Source of the DNA: Euonymus europaeus
Taxonomy: Eukaryota > Streptophyta > Magnoliopsida > Celastrales > Celastraceae
Length of the DNA stretch: 64,000 nt
Direction: 5' to 3'
NCBI GenBank assembly: GCA_963580455.1
Contig: OY756971.1
Location: forward strand, 16,205,001-16,269,000
Below the pieces are notes generated by a model. That model was not told the origin of the DNA, did not search any database, and worked only from the letters and a program-made list of their open reading frames with translations. Both the position numbers and the translations under genes were made by a program. Within the stretch, counting starts at the first letter, position 1. Each line of letters opens with the position of its first letter. Shown here one piece after another: positions 47,900 through 59,335 of the stretch.

Positions 47900-49039
47900 A
47901 AACAATTAAAGAAGCTCTATCTGGTCCTAAAGCTATGGAATGGAGTAAAGCTATGGAAGAATAAATGGAGTCAATGAAAACTAATCAAGTCTGAGACTTG
48001 GTTGATCTACCGTAAGGACGAAAATCGAAACAAATGGATTCTCAAAATTAAAAGTAAGACAGATGGGTCCATAGAAAGATATAAGACTCGACTAGTAGCA
48101 AAAGGCTACACACAAGAAGAGGGTATTGATTATGAAGATACATTCTCATCGATTATGGGAATTACTTCAGTTCGTCTCGTCCTAGCTAAAGTTGCACATA
48201 TGGACTTAGAATTATACCAAATGGATGTGAAAACTGTATTTCTCAACGGAGAACTAAATGAAGAAATCTATATGGATCAACCTTTAGGTTATGAATCTAA
48301 GGGGCAAGAGTGCAAAGTTCGCAAGCTAAAACGATCCATATATGGTCTCAAGCAAGCATCTAGGAAATGGAATATCAAATTTCATCAAACAATCCAAAAG
48401 GATTATTTGAGTGATGGTTTTGTAATTTTGTCCTTGTATGTCAATGACATTCTAATAGCTAAAAATAATAAAAAGATGATTGATACTGCAAAGAAGTGGT
48501 TGTCATCAAACTTTGAAATGAAAGATATGGGTGAGGCTAGCTACATACTTGGTGTGAAGATCATAAAAGATCGCGCTAAAAGACTTTTTGGTTTATCTCA
48601 AGAGACTTACATCAAAAAGATGTTAGAGCGCTACCACATGCAAGATAGCAAGCCAATGGATATCCCTGTTGAGAAAAGTTTGAGCCTAAGTATTGATATG
48701 TGTCCTAAGACTCCAGACGAGAAAGAGAAAATGTCCAGAGTATCTTATGCCAGTGTTATCGGTAGTTTGATGTATGCAATGATATGCACACGTCTCGACA
48801 TATGTTATGCTATTGGTTTGGTTAGCCAATTTCAATCAAAACCAGGTCAAAAGCACTGCATGGCAGTCAAAAGGATTTTGCAATATCTGAAAGGAACTTT
48901 AAACTACATGCTATGTTATCAAGGGAAGAAGGATTTACGCTTGATTGGTTACTCTGATGCTAATTGGGGAGGATATGTAGATCAAAGTAAATCAACCTCA
49001 GGATATACTTTCTTGCTAAATGATAATGCTATACTATAG
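47900..49039 (+). pseudogene. Copia reverse transcriptase (YVND)
   Basis: The longest open frame in the element runs 48002-49039. It shows ARLVAKGYTQ-like KTRLVAKGYTQEEGIDY, YQMDVKTVFLNGEL, MDQPLGY, RSIYGLKQASRKWN, then SLYVNDILIAKN at 48431-48466. The catalytic pair YVDD is YVND (48437-48448), an Asp-to-Asn change expected to abolish polymerisation. GEASYILGVKI and SYASVIGSLMYAM follow. About 90 residues between KWN and FVILSLY appear deleted, since the usual spacing is longer. Confidence 0.9.
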
Positions 49040-49414
49040 AGTAGCAAAAAGCAATCCTGTGTAGCCTTGTCCACGATGGAGGCTGAATACGTAACTTGTT
49101 CCGCAACAACACAAAATGCAGTTTGGTTAAGAAGTTTCCTACAGCATTTAGAAGTTGATAAATCAGCATCAAAACCCGTGACAATTTTCTGTGATAGCAC
49201 TGCTGCATTGGCTGTTGCCAAGGATCCCAAATATCATGGAAAGACCAAACATATTAAGAAAATATATCACTATATTAGGGATGAAATTATTGACAACGAT
49301 ATGGTCCTAAAATACATTTCAACAAATAATATGGTGGCAAACCCACTCACCAAGCCAATAGCTAGGGATGTATTTATTAGACATGTAAAATCCCTAGGCT
49401 TGTGTAGAATGTAA
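49040..49414 (+). pseudogene. Copia RNase H
   Basis: After a TAG at 49037 the same frame continues SSKKQSCVALSTMEAEYV, the RNase H signature with the catalytic Glu, then IFCDSTAALAVAKDPKYHGK and HIKKIYHYIRDEI. It ends at 49414. The only break here is the stop between RT and RNase H. Confidence 0.9.
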
Positions 49415-50575
49415 TATGTGATTAGGATACTTGTAGTTTTTTGAATAATTTAAATGTCTTCTGCATATTATTCAACATTTATTTTACGATATATACTGTA
49501 AGAGTATAGTTGTACAATTCAATAAGGTATGTCGATAGACTAAGATTGGCTCACTCGCATGAGCAATCGCCTCTAGTGCTTATAAGGCGAGTAGAGATGA
49601 GACTATTTGAGTTATAGGGCTCGATTAGTGACTTGAGCGCAGTGGGAGCGAATTCAATTCAAAGTCATTAATTTGGAGTCGCCTTGGTTTGGACCAAGAT
49701 GAGATTCTTAAATAAAAGAGTCTATATGAATGAATCTCTGCCATTAATATGTCTAGATGATAGAAGTCGAGTGTGAAATTAGTCATTTGGCACGATTGAA
49801 ATGAGAAGATGAGAATTTCAGGTTTGGCACTTGTGATTTGGTGACAAGACTTAGACTCATATAGTATATTATGTCTAAAGAGGATAACAATGACATACAT
49901 TCTTTATCTTAAGATAAGAAAAGAGAAGCTCTACTATAGCATGCAATTCATACTGCATGTGCAAGACAACCTATTAGAAAGTCAAAGAATGGATCCTTGT
50001 TTCTTCACTGTGTGACTCCTAGAGAGATCTTAATATAGATCTCAATATTTTACCCTTTGTAACTTTTGACTATATCATGATATGATGTATTAATGTTTGC
50101 TATCTTAAAGGTGTATCAGATGGTCATGGAATGATTCAACATAATGGTACACTTCTAGGAAAGCGAGTTAATTCATATCTAATTGATATGAGGGCGAAAG
50201 AAAAAACATTTTTGCTTTTACACCTATTGCTTGTATTCACCGGCCGGGATCATCTCACTCGAAGGAGTTTGATATGATTTAGAATACTAATAATCGTTGT
50301 GATGGATTGAGTATAGAATTCTTGAGTGATTGAATAATACACAATTGTGTGTAATTCAAAATGTTTGGGGTATATAAGTACACTTTCAGGAGTCATTATA
50401 TTTTTTGAGGTTAATGTCTCTAATATAACCAGTATGAGGTTTCTATATTGGAGCTCTCATTATTTGTGTGCTTCAGGTCGCATGGTCCATTCACATGTAT
50501 GAATGATTTCTTAGGCAAGTATAAATTTTATGACACATTTAAGATGAGTCTAGCCCATCATGTACCAGTAGGAGA
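49415..50575 (+). other. Copia 3' untranslated region
   Basis: A 1.16-kb stretch between the RNase H stop and the 3' LTR. No convincing ORF is present. A short purine-rich AGTAGGAGA directly before the 3' LTR is the likely polypurine tract. Confidence 0.7.
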
Positions 50576-50921
50576 CGCTGGACTTAGGGATGTGGGCTGG
50601 GTCGCCCATGTGGGCTAGACTCTACCTAACCCAAATTAAAAGAAAAGTTAAGAGAGGTTACTTGGTGTAACTATATACTAACATCTCCCATAGTGTGTGG
50701 TTCTTCACCAAGAAGAGATAAGGAGTGGAACTTCTTGAGTGAGTAAAATTTGTGTGTGCTTGCAAAGATAATCAAAAGGTGTTCAAAATCATGAATTGAT
50801 TTTAGATTTTAGTAATTGTTACTACACGTTGAAGCATAGTAAAACATACAACGATCTTGTCAAATTTATCACACCGATCAGGAACTACTAATAAGTTATT
50901 CTCGATCACTTGAAATCTACA
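50576..50921 (+). repeat. 3' LTR of the copia element
   Basis: Aligns with 43641-43992 from CGCTGGACTTAGGGATG to GAAATCTACA. The first two bases are CG instead of TG, so the LTR terminus itself is mutated, and the copy has several short deletions relative to the 5' LTR. Confidence 0.93.
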
Positions 50922-50926
50922 GTTTA

Positions 50927-51113
50927 TCTTCTTCATGTTTTATTAATCTATATATAGACAATCAAAATCTATGGCGATAGGGTAAGAGTTTCATGATTGT
51001 ATTTGATAATTGATGATCGGTGAATCGTTTAGTAGGTGGCGATGAACTTTGATTCAAGGTAATTTATTTGATCTTTATTGGTTACATCACCACTAATCAT
51101 TCTCTGCATGCCC
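50927..51113. other. Spacer between copia and Mutator elements
   Basis: No feature seen. Confidence 0.6.
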
Positions 51114-51122
51114 AATTTCTTG
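51114..51122. repeat. Mutator element target duplication, left copy
   Basis: AATTTCTTG lies directly before the left terminal inverted repeat. The right copy (55199-55207) is AATTTCTTA, an 8 of 9 match. Nine bases is the Mutator-type length. Confidence 0.85.
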
Positions 51123-51436
51123 GGGTTCCAGGGGGCTGCTGTGTTAAAAACACAGCAGCTCCTGCTATCTGCAATTTTAACGGCCAAGATTTGATACCCA
51201 CATCCAACGGTGACACAAATAATAAATTTTTTAATTTAATATATTAACTTTTCCTAAAAGTCAAAAACTATTTCCGCCTTTTCTTCCCGGTCCAGTGGCT
51301 CAAATTATAAGTTGTCTAATTTAATTAATTAATTCTGCCTAAAAGTCAAAAACCCTTGAGAACCTCTTTCCCAATTTTCTTCCCGAACAGGGTTTTCCGA
51401 TTGTAAATTTATATGATGGTGGACTTGTGTGATGGA
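51123..51436 (+). repeat. Left terminal inverted repeat of the Mutator element
   Basis: Pairs with 54886-55198 over its whole length with small differences. It starts GGGTTCCAGGGGGCTGCTGT, contains GGTGACACAAATAATAAATT, and ends GGTGGACTTGTGTGATG. The apparent transposase start codon (51413) lies inside the repeat. Confidence 0.93.
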
Positions 51437-54432
51437 GTAGCCGGCGATGGACAAATGATATTGGAAAACATGACCTCTTTCACTGCACTCCTCGATCTGC
51501 CACCCACTCAGGCGGAGGCACTTCTCCGGACGTCGAAAATCAACAATTCTCTAGTGTCCACTGAATTCAGTACTCCATTACCAGTGAGTTGCTTGTTATA
51601 TCTCCTATTTGTTGTTTCTTGGTTCATCTTGTTTCTGTTCGAGTTTTGTGGCTTGATGTATCTTAATTTTTAATTCTAATAAAATTGCTGCTTCTATATA
51701 AAAAAATTACTTAATTGTCTCAGACAGGTTATGCGTGATGTCAAAATTAGATTTATTTGGGTAAATGTTTTTGTTTATTTATTTTTATAGGATCTTGACT
51801 ATATAGAAGATGAACATGAGTTAATTGAGAAAGCAGTAGATGATGAACAACCTAGGATTGGGATGAAATTTGATAATTTAGTCGAAGCTTGGGACTTTTG
51901 GAAAAGGTATGGAGAATCTGTTGGGTTTGGCGTGAGAAAATAATATCACAATAGAAGTTAGAAAGATGATTTGATCACTAATGTAGTTTATGTTTGTTGC
52001 AAAGAAGGCAAAAGATTAGAAGATAAACGGAGGATTACTAGTGTTCATCGTTGGGAGGTAAGATCACAATGCCAAGTAAAAATGAACCTAGTTTTTGACA
52101 GAGCAATTCAAAAATACAAGATAAAAGTTTTTCTTAAGGAACACAATCATGAACTTGAGCCTCCGGAGACTCGTCATATGTTGAGATCTTATAGAGAAGT
52201 GAGTGGATCTTATGCTTTAGCAATTGAGTTGGCTAGTGACTCAGGACTCACTCCTAGAGCAACACATGAGTTATTGTGTAAAGAAGCAAGGGGTAGGGCA
52301 AAGCTTGGGTTCATCATGGAAGACCAAATGAGTTACTTGCGATCAAGGAGAGAAAAATCTATGGCATATGGCGAGTTAGGAAATATTGTGAAGTATTTTG
52401 AAGAGCAAAAAATGAGAGATCCTAGATTTTTTTATTCTATGCAATTTGATTGTGACGAATTAGTCACCAATATATATTGGGCTGATTCGAGAATGATTGT
52501 TGATTATATTGATTTTGGAGATGTGGTAACCTTTGATACTACATATGGCACCAACAAAGCATTAAGACCATTCGGTGCATTTGTTGGTTTAAACCATCAC
52601 AAACAAATGGTGATTTTTGGGGGTGCTCTTATGTATGATGAGACCATAGATTCATTTGCTTGGTTATTTGAAACTTTCTTGAAGGCTCATGGTGGTAAGA
52701 TGCCTCAAACAATTTTTACAGATCAAGATGTAGCAATGGCAAATGCATTGTGGAGAGTGTGGCCTGATACTAAACATGGATTATGCACTTGGCATTGAAA
52801 TCAGAATTGGATCAAGCATTTGGGCTGGCGAATGAAAGAAGGTTCTACATTTTTGACAGACTTTAAAATGTATGTTTGAATATAGTGAAAAGATCGAATT
52901 TGAAAAAGAATGAGACAATTTTCTTGAGAAGTATAGTTTAAGAGAAAATGAGTGGTTACTTCTTCTGTATAGTTTGAAGGAAAAATGGGCAAGATGCTAC
53001 ATAAAGTATGTATTCACTTTGGGTATAAGAAGCACGCAACTTAGTGAAAGCTTAAATAGTGACTTGAAAGACTACTTGAAATGTGACTTGAACATCACAA
53101 ATTTCTTTAAAATTTTTGATAGAGTGGTTGAGCAAAAGCGTGAGAATAAGTTGATGGCTAAGTTTAAAGCTCGACAAAGAACACCTATAGTGGAATTCTC
53201 TGATTCTCCTCTTTTAGAACAAGCATCAGAAAGGTACAAACCTAAAATTTTTGAACCTTTTCAAACTCAGCTTCGACTTGCATTAAGAGTAATCTTTAAG
53301 AAAAAAGATGAGACACGAGTCCCACATGAATATGTTGTATGCCTTGTGATTCAAAAGATAAGGAATTTAAAGTGTTTTGTGATCCACATAAAGAATTAAT
53401 TAGTTGTAGCTATGGAAAGTTTGAGAGAATGGGTATTTTGTGCAGTCATGTCCTTAAAGTTTTTATTAGACATGACATAATGGACATTCCTGAGAAGTAC
53501 ATATTACCAAGATGGACAAGGGGATTCGAAAGTGCACATATATTGATCAAACAAGGCCAAGATGTGAAAGAAGATGCCAATCAATGGGTTCGAAGGATTC
53601 AATCTCAAATTTTAAGGATGACATTTGAAGCTTCTACTCATGAGGTCACACGTCATTTTGTGGAGAAGATGATGATGGATTGTAATAAGTTTGTGTTTGA
53701 TTATGCAACACAAAATGGGAAACCTGTGGATAAAGAAAATGATGTAGTTAATATTGATAATGTCATGGGAAAATTGAAAGGTTTGAAGAAGAAGGAAGGT
53801 TTGAAACAGACAAGGCGACCAAAACCATTGCATGAAATTAATCTTCGAAAGTCAAGATGACCAAAATTGTCATCATCGAAAATGGTATTTTGATCTAAAT
53901 TTTAGAATATAACTTGTATGTACATATGATGTTCTCATGTTATTGTTGGTTTGATGATTGTATCCTTTTTGTTTTTATAGGCTTCTATTTTGATCTCTCA
54001 GTCTCAATCAAATGGAGTTGGCATGTCATCACAATTTTTAAATAGCCAACAAGATAATCAAGTAGGCTAATTTTTTTTTTTTTAGTTTTTGCCTAAAAAA
54101 ATGTCAAAAAATTGATGTCTCTTTATCATTCTTATGTGCACAGCCTTACCCTGAAATCTCTCATTCATGGTCTAATCTGCTACACCATCCTAATATGTCA
54201 TTGCAGTTTCCTCTTTTACAACATCATCAGCTAATTCAAAAAATTTAAACCTATCTCTTTTATTTGTAATTTTCTATTTGCAATTTTTACTTACATTCAT
54301 TTTCATTTTTAGCATCTTGCTGCAATAAATCATCCACACATGGATGTGATATGTGAAGCTAGGACGCCACGACAAATTTTGACTCCTCCACTATATGGTC
54401 CCTCTCAGGGCTCTCTTCAAAGTGGTCCATAG
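51413..54432 (+). pseudogene. FAR1/FHY3-type MULE transposase, broken
   Basis: Exon 1 (51413 to about 51580) reads MMVDLCDGVAGDG and a linker. The next exon (from about 51791, after TATAG) reads GMKFDNLVEAWDFWKRYGES, the start of the FAR1 DNA-binding domain, and meets stops at 51942 and 51960. The long frame 51971-52798 covers the rest of that domain (HNHELEPPETRHMLRSYR) and the MULE catalytic domain (VVTFDTTYGTNKALRPFGAF, IFTDQDVAMANAL, both with Asp kept), and stops at 52797. A damaged stretch (52798-52970) follows, then a frame to 53399 and, after a -1 type shift near 53340, one to 53860 with the SWIM finger (CSYGKFERMGILCSHVLKVF) and a basic tail. Short downstream exons near 53982, 54144 and 54314 reach a TAG at 54430-54432. 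Full FAR1-type proteins are 650-850 residues. Confidence 0.88.
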
Positions 54433-54885
54433 AAGTTAGATTTGTTGAACAAAAAATTCCTATTTAACTGTTTTGTGTTTGAAAGTTTTATATTATGTAA
54501 TGACATACTTATGTAGATGCCTTAAAAATGTATGTTATGCAAACACAAAACAAACTTGCATCTGACTGAATTAGAGAATATTCTCAGTTTGGATCATGAC
54601 CTTTTAAAGGTGGCTTTTGTCATTTTTCATGCCTGATGAAAATCCAACTGCAGTATTATTGTGATGCATAAAGCTATTTGATCACTCTCTCCCCTAGTAT
54701 TTCAAGTTTTCAACCACCATATCCAAAGTTCTGGATCATTGCAAGTTCTATATACCATGTGCTTGTTGTCTATGAAAATGCTGCTGGGATTGAACTGTAG
54801 ATGGGGCAGCACTGATGAGATTTTTCTTCATTGTAAAGAATAATGAAAGCCAAAATATTGATATTTTGCTTTCTTTTGTTGCATT

Positions 54886-55198
54886 TCATCACATAAGTCC
54901 ACCATCATATAAATTTACAATCGGAAAATTCTGTTCGGAAAGAAAATGGGGAAAGAGGTTCTCAAGAGTTTTTTACTTTTAGGCATAATTAATATATTAA
55001 ATTAGATAACTTACAATTTGAGCCACTGGACCGGGAAGAAAAGGCAAAAAGGGTTTTTGACTTTTAGGAAAAGTTAATATATTAAATTAAAAAATTTATT
55101 ATTTGTGTCACCGTTGGATGTGGGTATCAAATCTTGACCCTTAAAATTGCAGACAGCAGGAGCTGCTGTGTTTTTAACACAACAGCCCCCTGGAACCC
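54886..55198 (-). repeat. Right terminal inverted repeat of the Mutator element
   Basis: Reverse complement of 51123-51436 with scattered substitutions. The outer end is CAGCCCCCTGGAACCC, followed by AATTTCTTA. Confidence 0.93.
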
Positions 55199-55207
55199 AA
55201 TTTCTTA

Positions 55208-55936
55208 CTGGGATATTTAATTCATACTTTTGAATCATGAAATTGTAGGGTTTTGATATAAATTTATTCTTATTGAACATATTTGATTCATTTGTTTTCG
55301 CTTTGTGCTAAAAGGCATTGAAGAAATTTATTGAATTAATTTATTTGTGGTACAATAATTAAAACCGTTGTTTCAGGATGAATATAGGTTACCATTGAAC
55401 CACATTTCTCTGTGTGATTATCCCTCTTCGCATGTTTATCTCAACACTTTTACTGCAAAATGCTTCTCCACCATTTGAGTTTATTAGTAATAATTGATGA
55501 CACTAATTTATTTCCAAAATTATCTTCATGTTTCATTGAAATATCTAATCAAAAATTGGCCAAAACAATAGACACAACATGAGAATCGAACAAGAGTCAT
55601 TATCTCTCTCTATTGATGGGACCAACAATATGCAAACAAACATGCATAACGTATATCCATATCTCAAAATGAAGTGCAACAACAAAAACTATGAAAGAAA
55701 AGGCTATTCTAGCTCTTACAAATGAAGTTGTTTGTGATCTTAATGAAGTTATAATTCAAAAGATGAGTGCCAAAAAATCATACTACAAAAATTTGGATAG
55801 TATTTGTGATCAAACTTTTGATCTAAGAAACTAGGATGTTTTATACCTGATAAAGTTTTTGAATAGTTTGAAGATACCATTCCAAATCATGATTGAATAT
55901 GAAAATTGGGTTGCCAATTTTATTGCTAAGTATCAT
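55208..55936. other. Spacer with a weak coding-like stretch
   Basis: Between 55690 and 55880 the + strand reads KAILALTNEVVCDLNEVIIQ and KSYYKNLDSICDQTFDLRN in one frame before a stop, which is more protein-like than the flanks. I do not recognise it; a copia gag fragment is a weak possibility. No other feature is seen. Confidence 0.35.
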
Positions 55937-57225
55937 TGTAGTACCCTATTTTTGTCTGGATTAACATGTCATTTATTAATTATGCACATTTTAAATAAAA
56001 TAATAATAGTATGAATAATCAAACAAAAAATAAGAAAAGGTTAAACAAAAGAAGAAGAACAAAAAGAAACCCCAAAGCCGAAAATTCTAAATTACATTGC
56101 ATGCCCAAACTAAAATTCCAAAATCCTACCCTACCCAATCCAAAGCCAAAAGTCAAATCCCTTTCTCACTAAAATCAAAAGCCCAAGAATGGTCCAAACA
56201 TTGAGCCCCAATCCTACAAATCCTAGCCCATTTAGAATTAAGGATGTAACCCATACCTTCACACCAACTCCCATCTCACTCACCATACCACCTTAACTCC
56301 CAACACCTCCACTCTTACAAACTCCATCCCGGTGACATTACTCCATCTAGCCGAGACAACCACAATCTTATATTAACTCGCACCTTTCTATCAACATCAC
56401 CATACCACATTAACTCTTGGCACACTTCTCAACACCCACCATCATTATCACTTCAGAGGAGCCCAATCACCTCCTTCAAAAGGAGAATCCCCAGCAGCCC
56501 ATAACCATAGCCATCTCTCTCTACCACATAATAGCACATCTTCGCACCACTAGAAACCACAAGCATTCAGAAGTCGAGCTCTTCACTCACCAGCAACCTA
56601 CCATCACCCAAGTCTTCATCTTTGTCTAACCAAAAAAGTCCCTCACCTTTTCTCTTTTGTTTTGGTCTCACCCGCGACCCTCTTTGGGTCATTCTTCCTT
56701 TATAGAGCCATCCACATATGTTATTCTCCAATCTACCTACTTCTCACCATCAGCGCCGATTCTCTTCATCATCGCTCCTTCCTCAAGCCACCTAAGCATA
56801 GCAACACCTATCTTCATCATCATCGTTGATCCATCTACTCCCTCCCCATAAACTATCCGCAACCCATCATAACCCAAAGCACCATTATCTGAAATCAACT
56901 TCAACCCAAAATCCTCAGCACCCAAACACCTATCTCGCATGTGATGACACATCCCAAATATGAACTTAAGAATGATCAGAAGTTGAAAAATATGTATTTT
57001 GGGTGTTCAAATTATGTACAGGGGCGCCTAGGCACATGGGATTTTACCTAGGCAGAATGAAGAAATCCTAGGATGGGTTTGAATCTATCCTGGATACACC
57101 AAAGGGTGCATAGGCACAATAAAAGTGCTCCTAGGACAGTAACTCACAGAAAGATGATGAAGAAATGAAGGTTGGCCTGGGCGCCTAGGCGAAGTTTTTC
57201 GCACTCCTAAAAGCAGTACACCTAG

Positions 57226-57981
57226 CAGTGTTATCAGAACCGACCCGTAATAAGAAATTTTGAAGGTTCAACCGATTAGTTCGAAAGATCAAAGGTTGAA
57301 TCGCTTGTTTTTAATTTATTATTTTATAAATAATAATAATAATAATAGTATTAAAAATATATAAATAAAATATTCATGTACTTAGATAATTAGATGTGAA
57401 TTAGAACTAAGTTTTAGTTATATGAATATAACAATAATAATAAACAAATCAATAAATGTTTAGAGTTATAAATTATAATATGTTATTAATTATACATTAT
57501 TCATTTCTTTGGTACCGTGCACAACTACATGGAAATGAGAAAAGGTCAAAATAAAATAAAATAGAGGAACCCATGAAGGCATGAACTGCTGCACAGTTAT
57601 TAAGGAATTCAAAAAGACTGAAAATACTATAATTGCATGTCGTTTAGGTAGCAAAGTTGACATGGAGAGTGACTTATAAAAGTATGAAGGAATGCGTCCC
57701 ACATGTTAACTCCATGTAATGAGCTTCTGATAGGCTTTGTGGCCTGCAATCATTGGGCTAAGAAGTTCACTTATTGATAAAGGATTAAAAACGTTTGACC
57801 AAGTCAAAATGAAATCTTTGATGTTATAAACCGTGGTTCTCATAGTCAGTTTTTTAAGGTTGTTCAATGGTCAATGCAATCCAATTGTAGGCTCGGTTCA
57901 ACAAGTGAATCAACCCTTTTTTCTTAAAAGTTAGGGTTGAATCGGCCTGACCTGTGGGTTGATCCAGTTCTGATAACACTG
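57226..57981. mobile_element. hAT-like non-autonomous element (756 bp)
   Basis: Exact 15-base terminal inverted repeats, CAGTGTTATCAGAAC and GTTCTGATAACACTG, bound a stretch without a transposase ORF. The flanking octamers ACACCTAG and GCGCCTAG match at 6 of 8, as in a decayed 8-bp hAT-type duplication. The comparable position in the LTR at 20039 has no such insert. The element lies inside the second chromovirus LTR. Confidence 0.85.
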
Positions 57982-58824
57982 GCGCCTAGGCATGCCTAAC
58001 CTGGGTGCCTAGGATAGATTGAGAGGTGGGCGATTTTGGCCAAGTGCGCCTAGGAACACCAAAGGGGCACCTAGGCGCACCCGAGCTGTTAAATGATTTC
58101 TACGCGAGCCAAACTTGTATTTTTCATGGGAGGTTCGATTTTTAGAGAGAGAGGGAGAAAATTATAGGGAGATAAATTACGGTTTTGAGAGATTATTGGT
58201 GTTTTGGAGATTGGATTGAAGATTCACACAAGTTTTCAAGGAAGATTTCAAGATTCAAGTAAGTTTTTGAGTTCTGGAAATTCTAGGGTTTTCTTACATT
58301 TGTGTTGATTTGTTAAGGGTTAAGTTTTGGGGCTTAGATATGTTGTTTCTAAGGTTTTTTAGTTTTTTACTAGTTTAAATCATTGGTTTAGGCTAGGTTT
58401 CGAATTTGGAGAAGTTGAAGGATTTATGGAAAAAATCCTAGAGAGAGAAGGTAAGTTCTCCTAATTAGTGATTTGATTTCATACTATTTTTGTTAATTAG
58501 TGTTATTGATATAATTATATGGGTCTGAAATGTTGAAAATCAATAGGTTGGTGAAAGAGGGTCAAAACCCTGACTTTGGAAATTTGTATTGTAGTTTGTG
58601 TTAGCTTCGAAACGAGGTAGGGATTTTATCCCTCTTTTCTATCGTGTCTTTTTGTTTCTCTAAATAGTGGTTTTTATTTCCTTATTGGTCTCCATTTTTT
58701 TGTTCTTTCGTAACTTGTTCCTTAGGAAGAATTAACCCCTTACATGGATTTCGATTGACTTACATACTTTATTCATGCTCGATCATCAATTGCGCATGTT
58801 AACTCTTGTATATAGGGTCTATTT

Positions 58825-58831
58825 ATATATA

Positions 58832-58862
<31 letters not shown>

Positions 58863-58868
58863 ATGTTT
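58825..58868. repeat. (TG)n(TATG)n microsatellite
   Basis: TATATATGTGTGTGTGTGTG followed by several TATG units, inside the chromovirus LTR copy. Confidence 0.85.
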
Positions 58869-59029
58869 ATTCTTGCATTACATGATTGGACATGCATTGT
58901 AGATGCAATAGGGCTATAGGTATGGAGTCGTAACTCCTTAGGGTTTATTTGTGGGATGTTGGATACTAAGGGGCACATTATCGCCAGGGTTAATATTTTT
59001 AGCCTAGCCGGGAATGGCCCAAATGATCC

Positions 59030-59335
59030 TGTGCACCTTTCAAAACATTTTTGGCCATGCCGGGAATGTCCACAATGATTCCGTGCAGCATTTTTAAAAT
59101 ATAAAAACCCACTACAAATGAGATTTTTCATCCAATACTTCAAAACATTTTTGGGCAAGCTGGAAATAATCCTAATGATCCTGCGCAACATTTTCAAAAT
59201 ATAAAATCCACTACAAGTGGGATTTTTCATCCAATCTTTCAAAACATTTTTGCTCAAGTTGAGAATGGTCCCAATGATCCCGTGCACCTTTCAAAATATC
59301 AAAACCCACTTTAAGTGAGATTTTTCATCCAATCA
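59030..59335. repeat. Three tandem ~100-bp units in the Tat-like LTR
   Basis: Units begin TTCAAAACATTTTTG at about 59039, 59140 and 59238. Each carries AATG(A/G)TCC(A/C)-type words, AAAATATAAAA or AAAATATCAAAA, and ends GATTTTTCATCCAAT. Spacing is about 101 and 98 bases. A partial fourth unit precedes them (AATGGCCCAAATGATCCTGTG). Confidence 0.9.

Larger units (their letters stand above)
43641..50921 (+). mobile_element. Ty1/copia retrotransposon, complete but inactive
   Basis: A 7.28-kb element with a 352-bp 5' LTR, a 346-bp 3' LTR and a perfect 5-bp duplication (GTTTA). In order: 5' LTR, tRNA-Met-like primer site, a long leader with an extra gag-like fragment, gag with a CCHC knuckle, protease, integrase, RT, RNase H, a 1.1-kb untranslated region, then the 3' LTR. 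Integrase before RT is the copia order. Every domain has stops, and RT has YVND in place of YVDD. LTR differences include short indels and many substitutions, so the insertion is not recent. Confidence 0.95.
51123..55198 (+). mobile_element. Mutator-like element with FAR1/FHY3-type transposase
   Basis: A 4076-bp element with long terminal inverted repeats (GGGTTCCAGGGGGCTG at both outer ends, ~313 bases each), a 9-bp target duplication and one internal gene for a FAR1/FHY3-like MULE transposase. FHY3 and FAR1, light-signalling transcription factors of plants, descend from transposases of this kind. The gene has stops and a frameshift, so it cannot act on its own, but the termini look intact enough to be mobilised. 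Confidence 0.92.
56940..58985 (+). mobile_element. Second chromovirus LTR (3'-truncated, with nested MITE)
   Basis: Opens TGTGATGACACATCCCAAAT, matching the LTR at 20039, and shares with it the GGGCGCCTAGG words, GAGAGGGAGA, AGATATGTTGTTTCTA and GGTTGGTGAAAG segments in the same order. The last ~700 bases of the 20039 copy have no counterpart here, so the copy appears truncated at about 58985. No internal coding region is present, so this is a solo or fragmentary LTR. Confidence 0.75.

Noticed and set aside
56417..56952. Small ORFs in the Tat-like LTR
   Set aside because: Simple-composition translations of a CA/TC-rich LTR segment on both strands.
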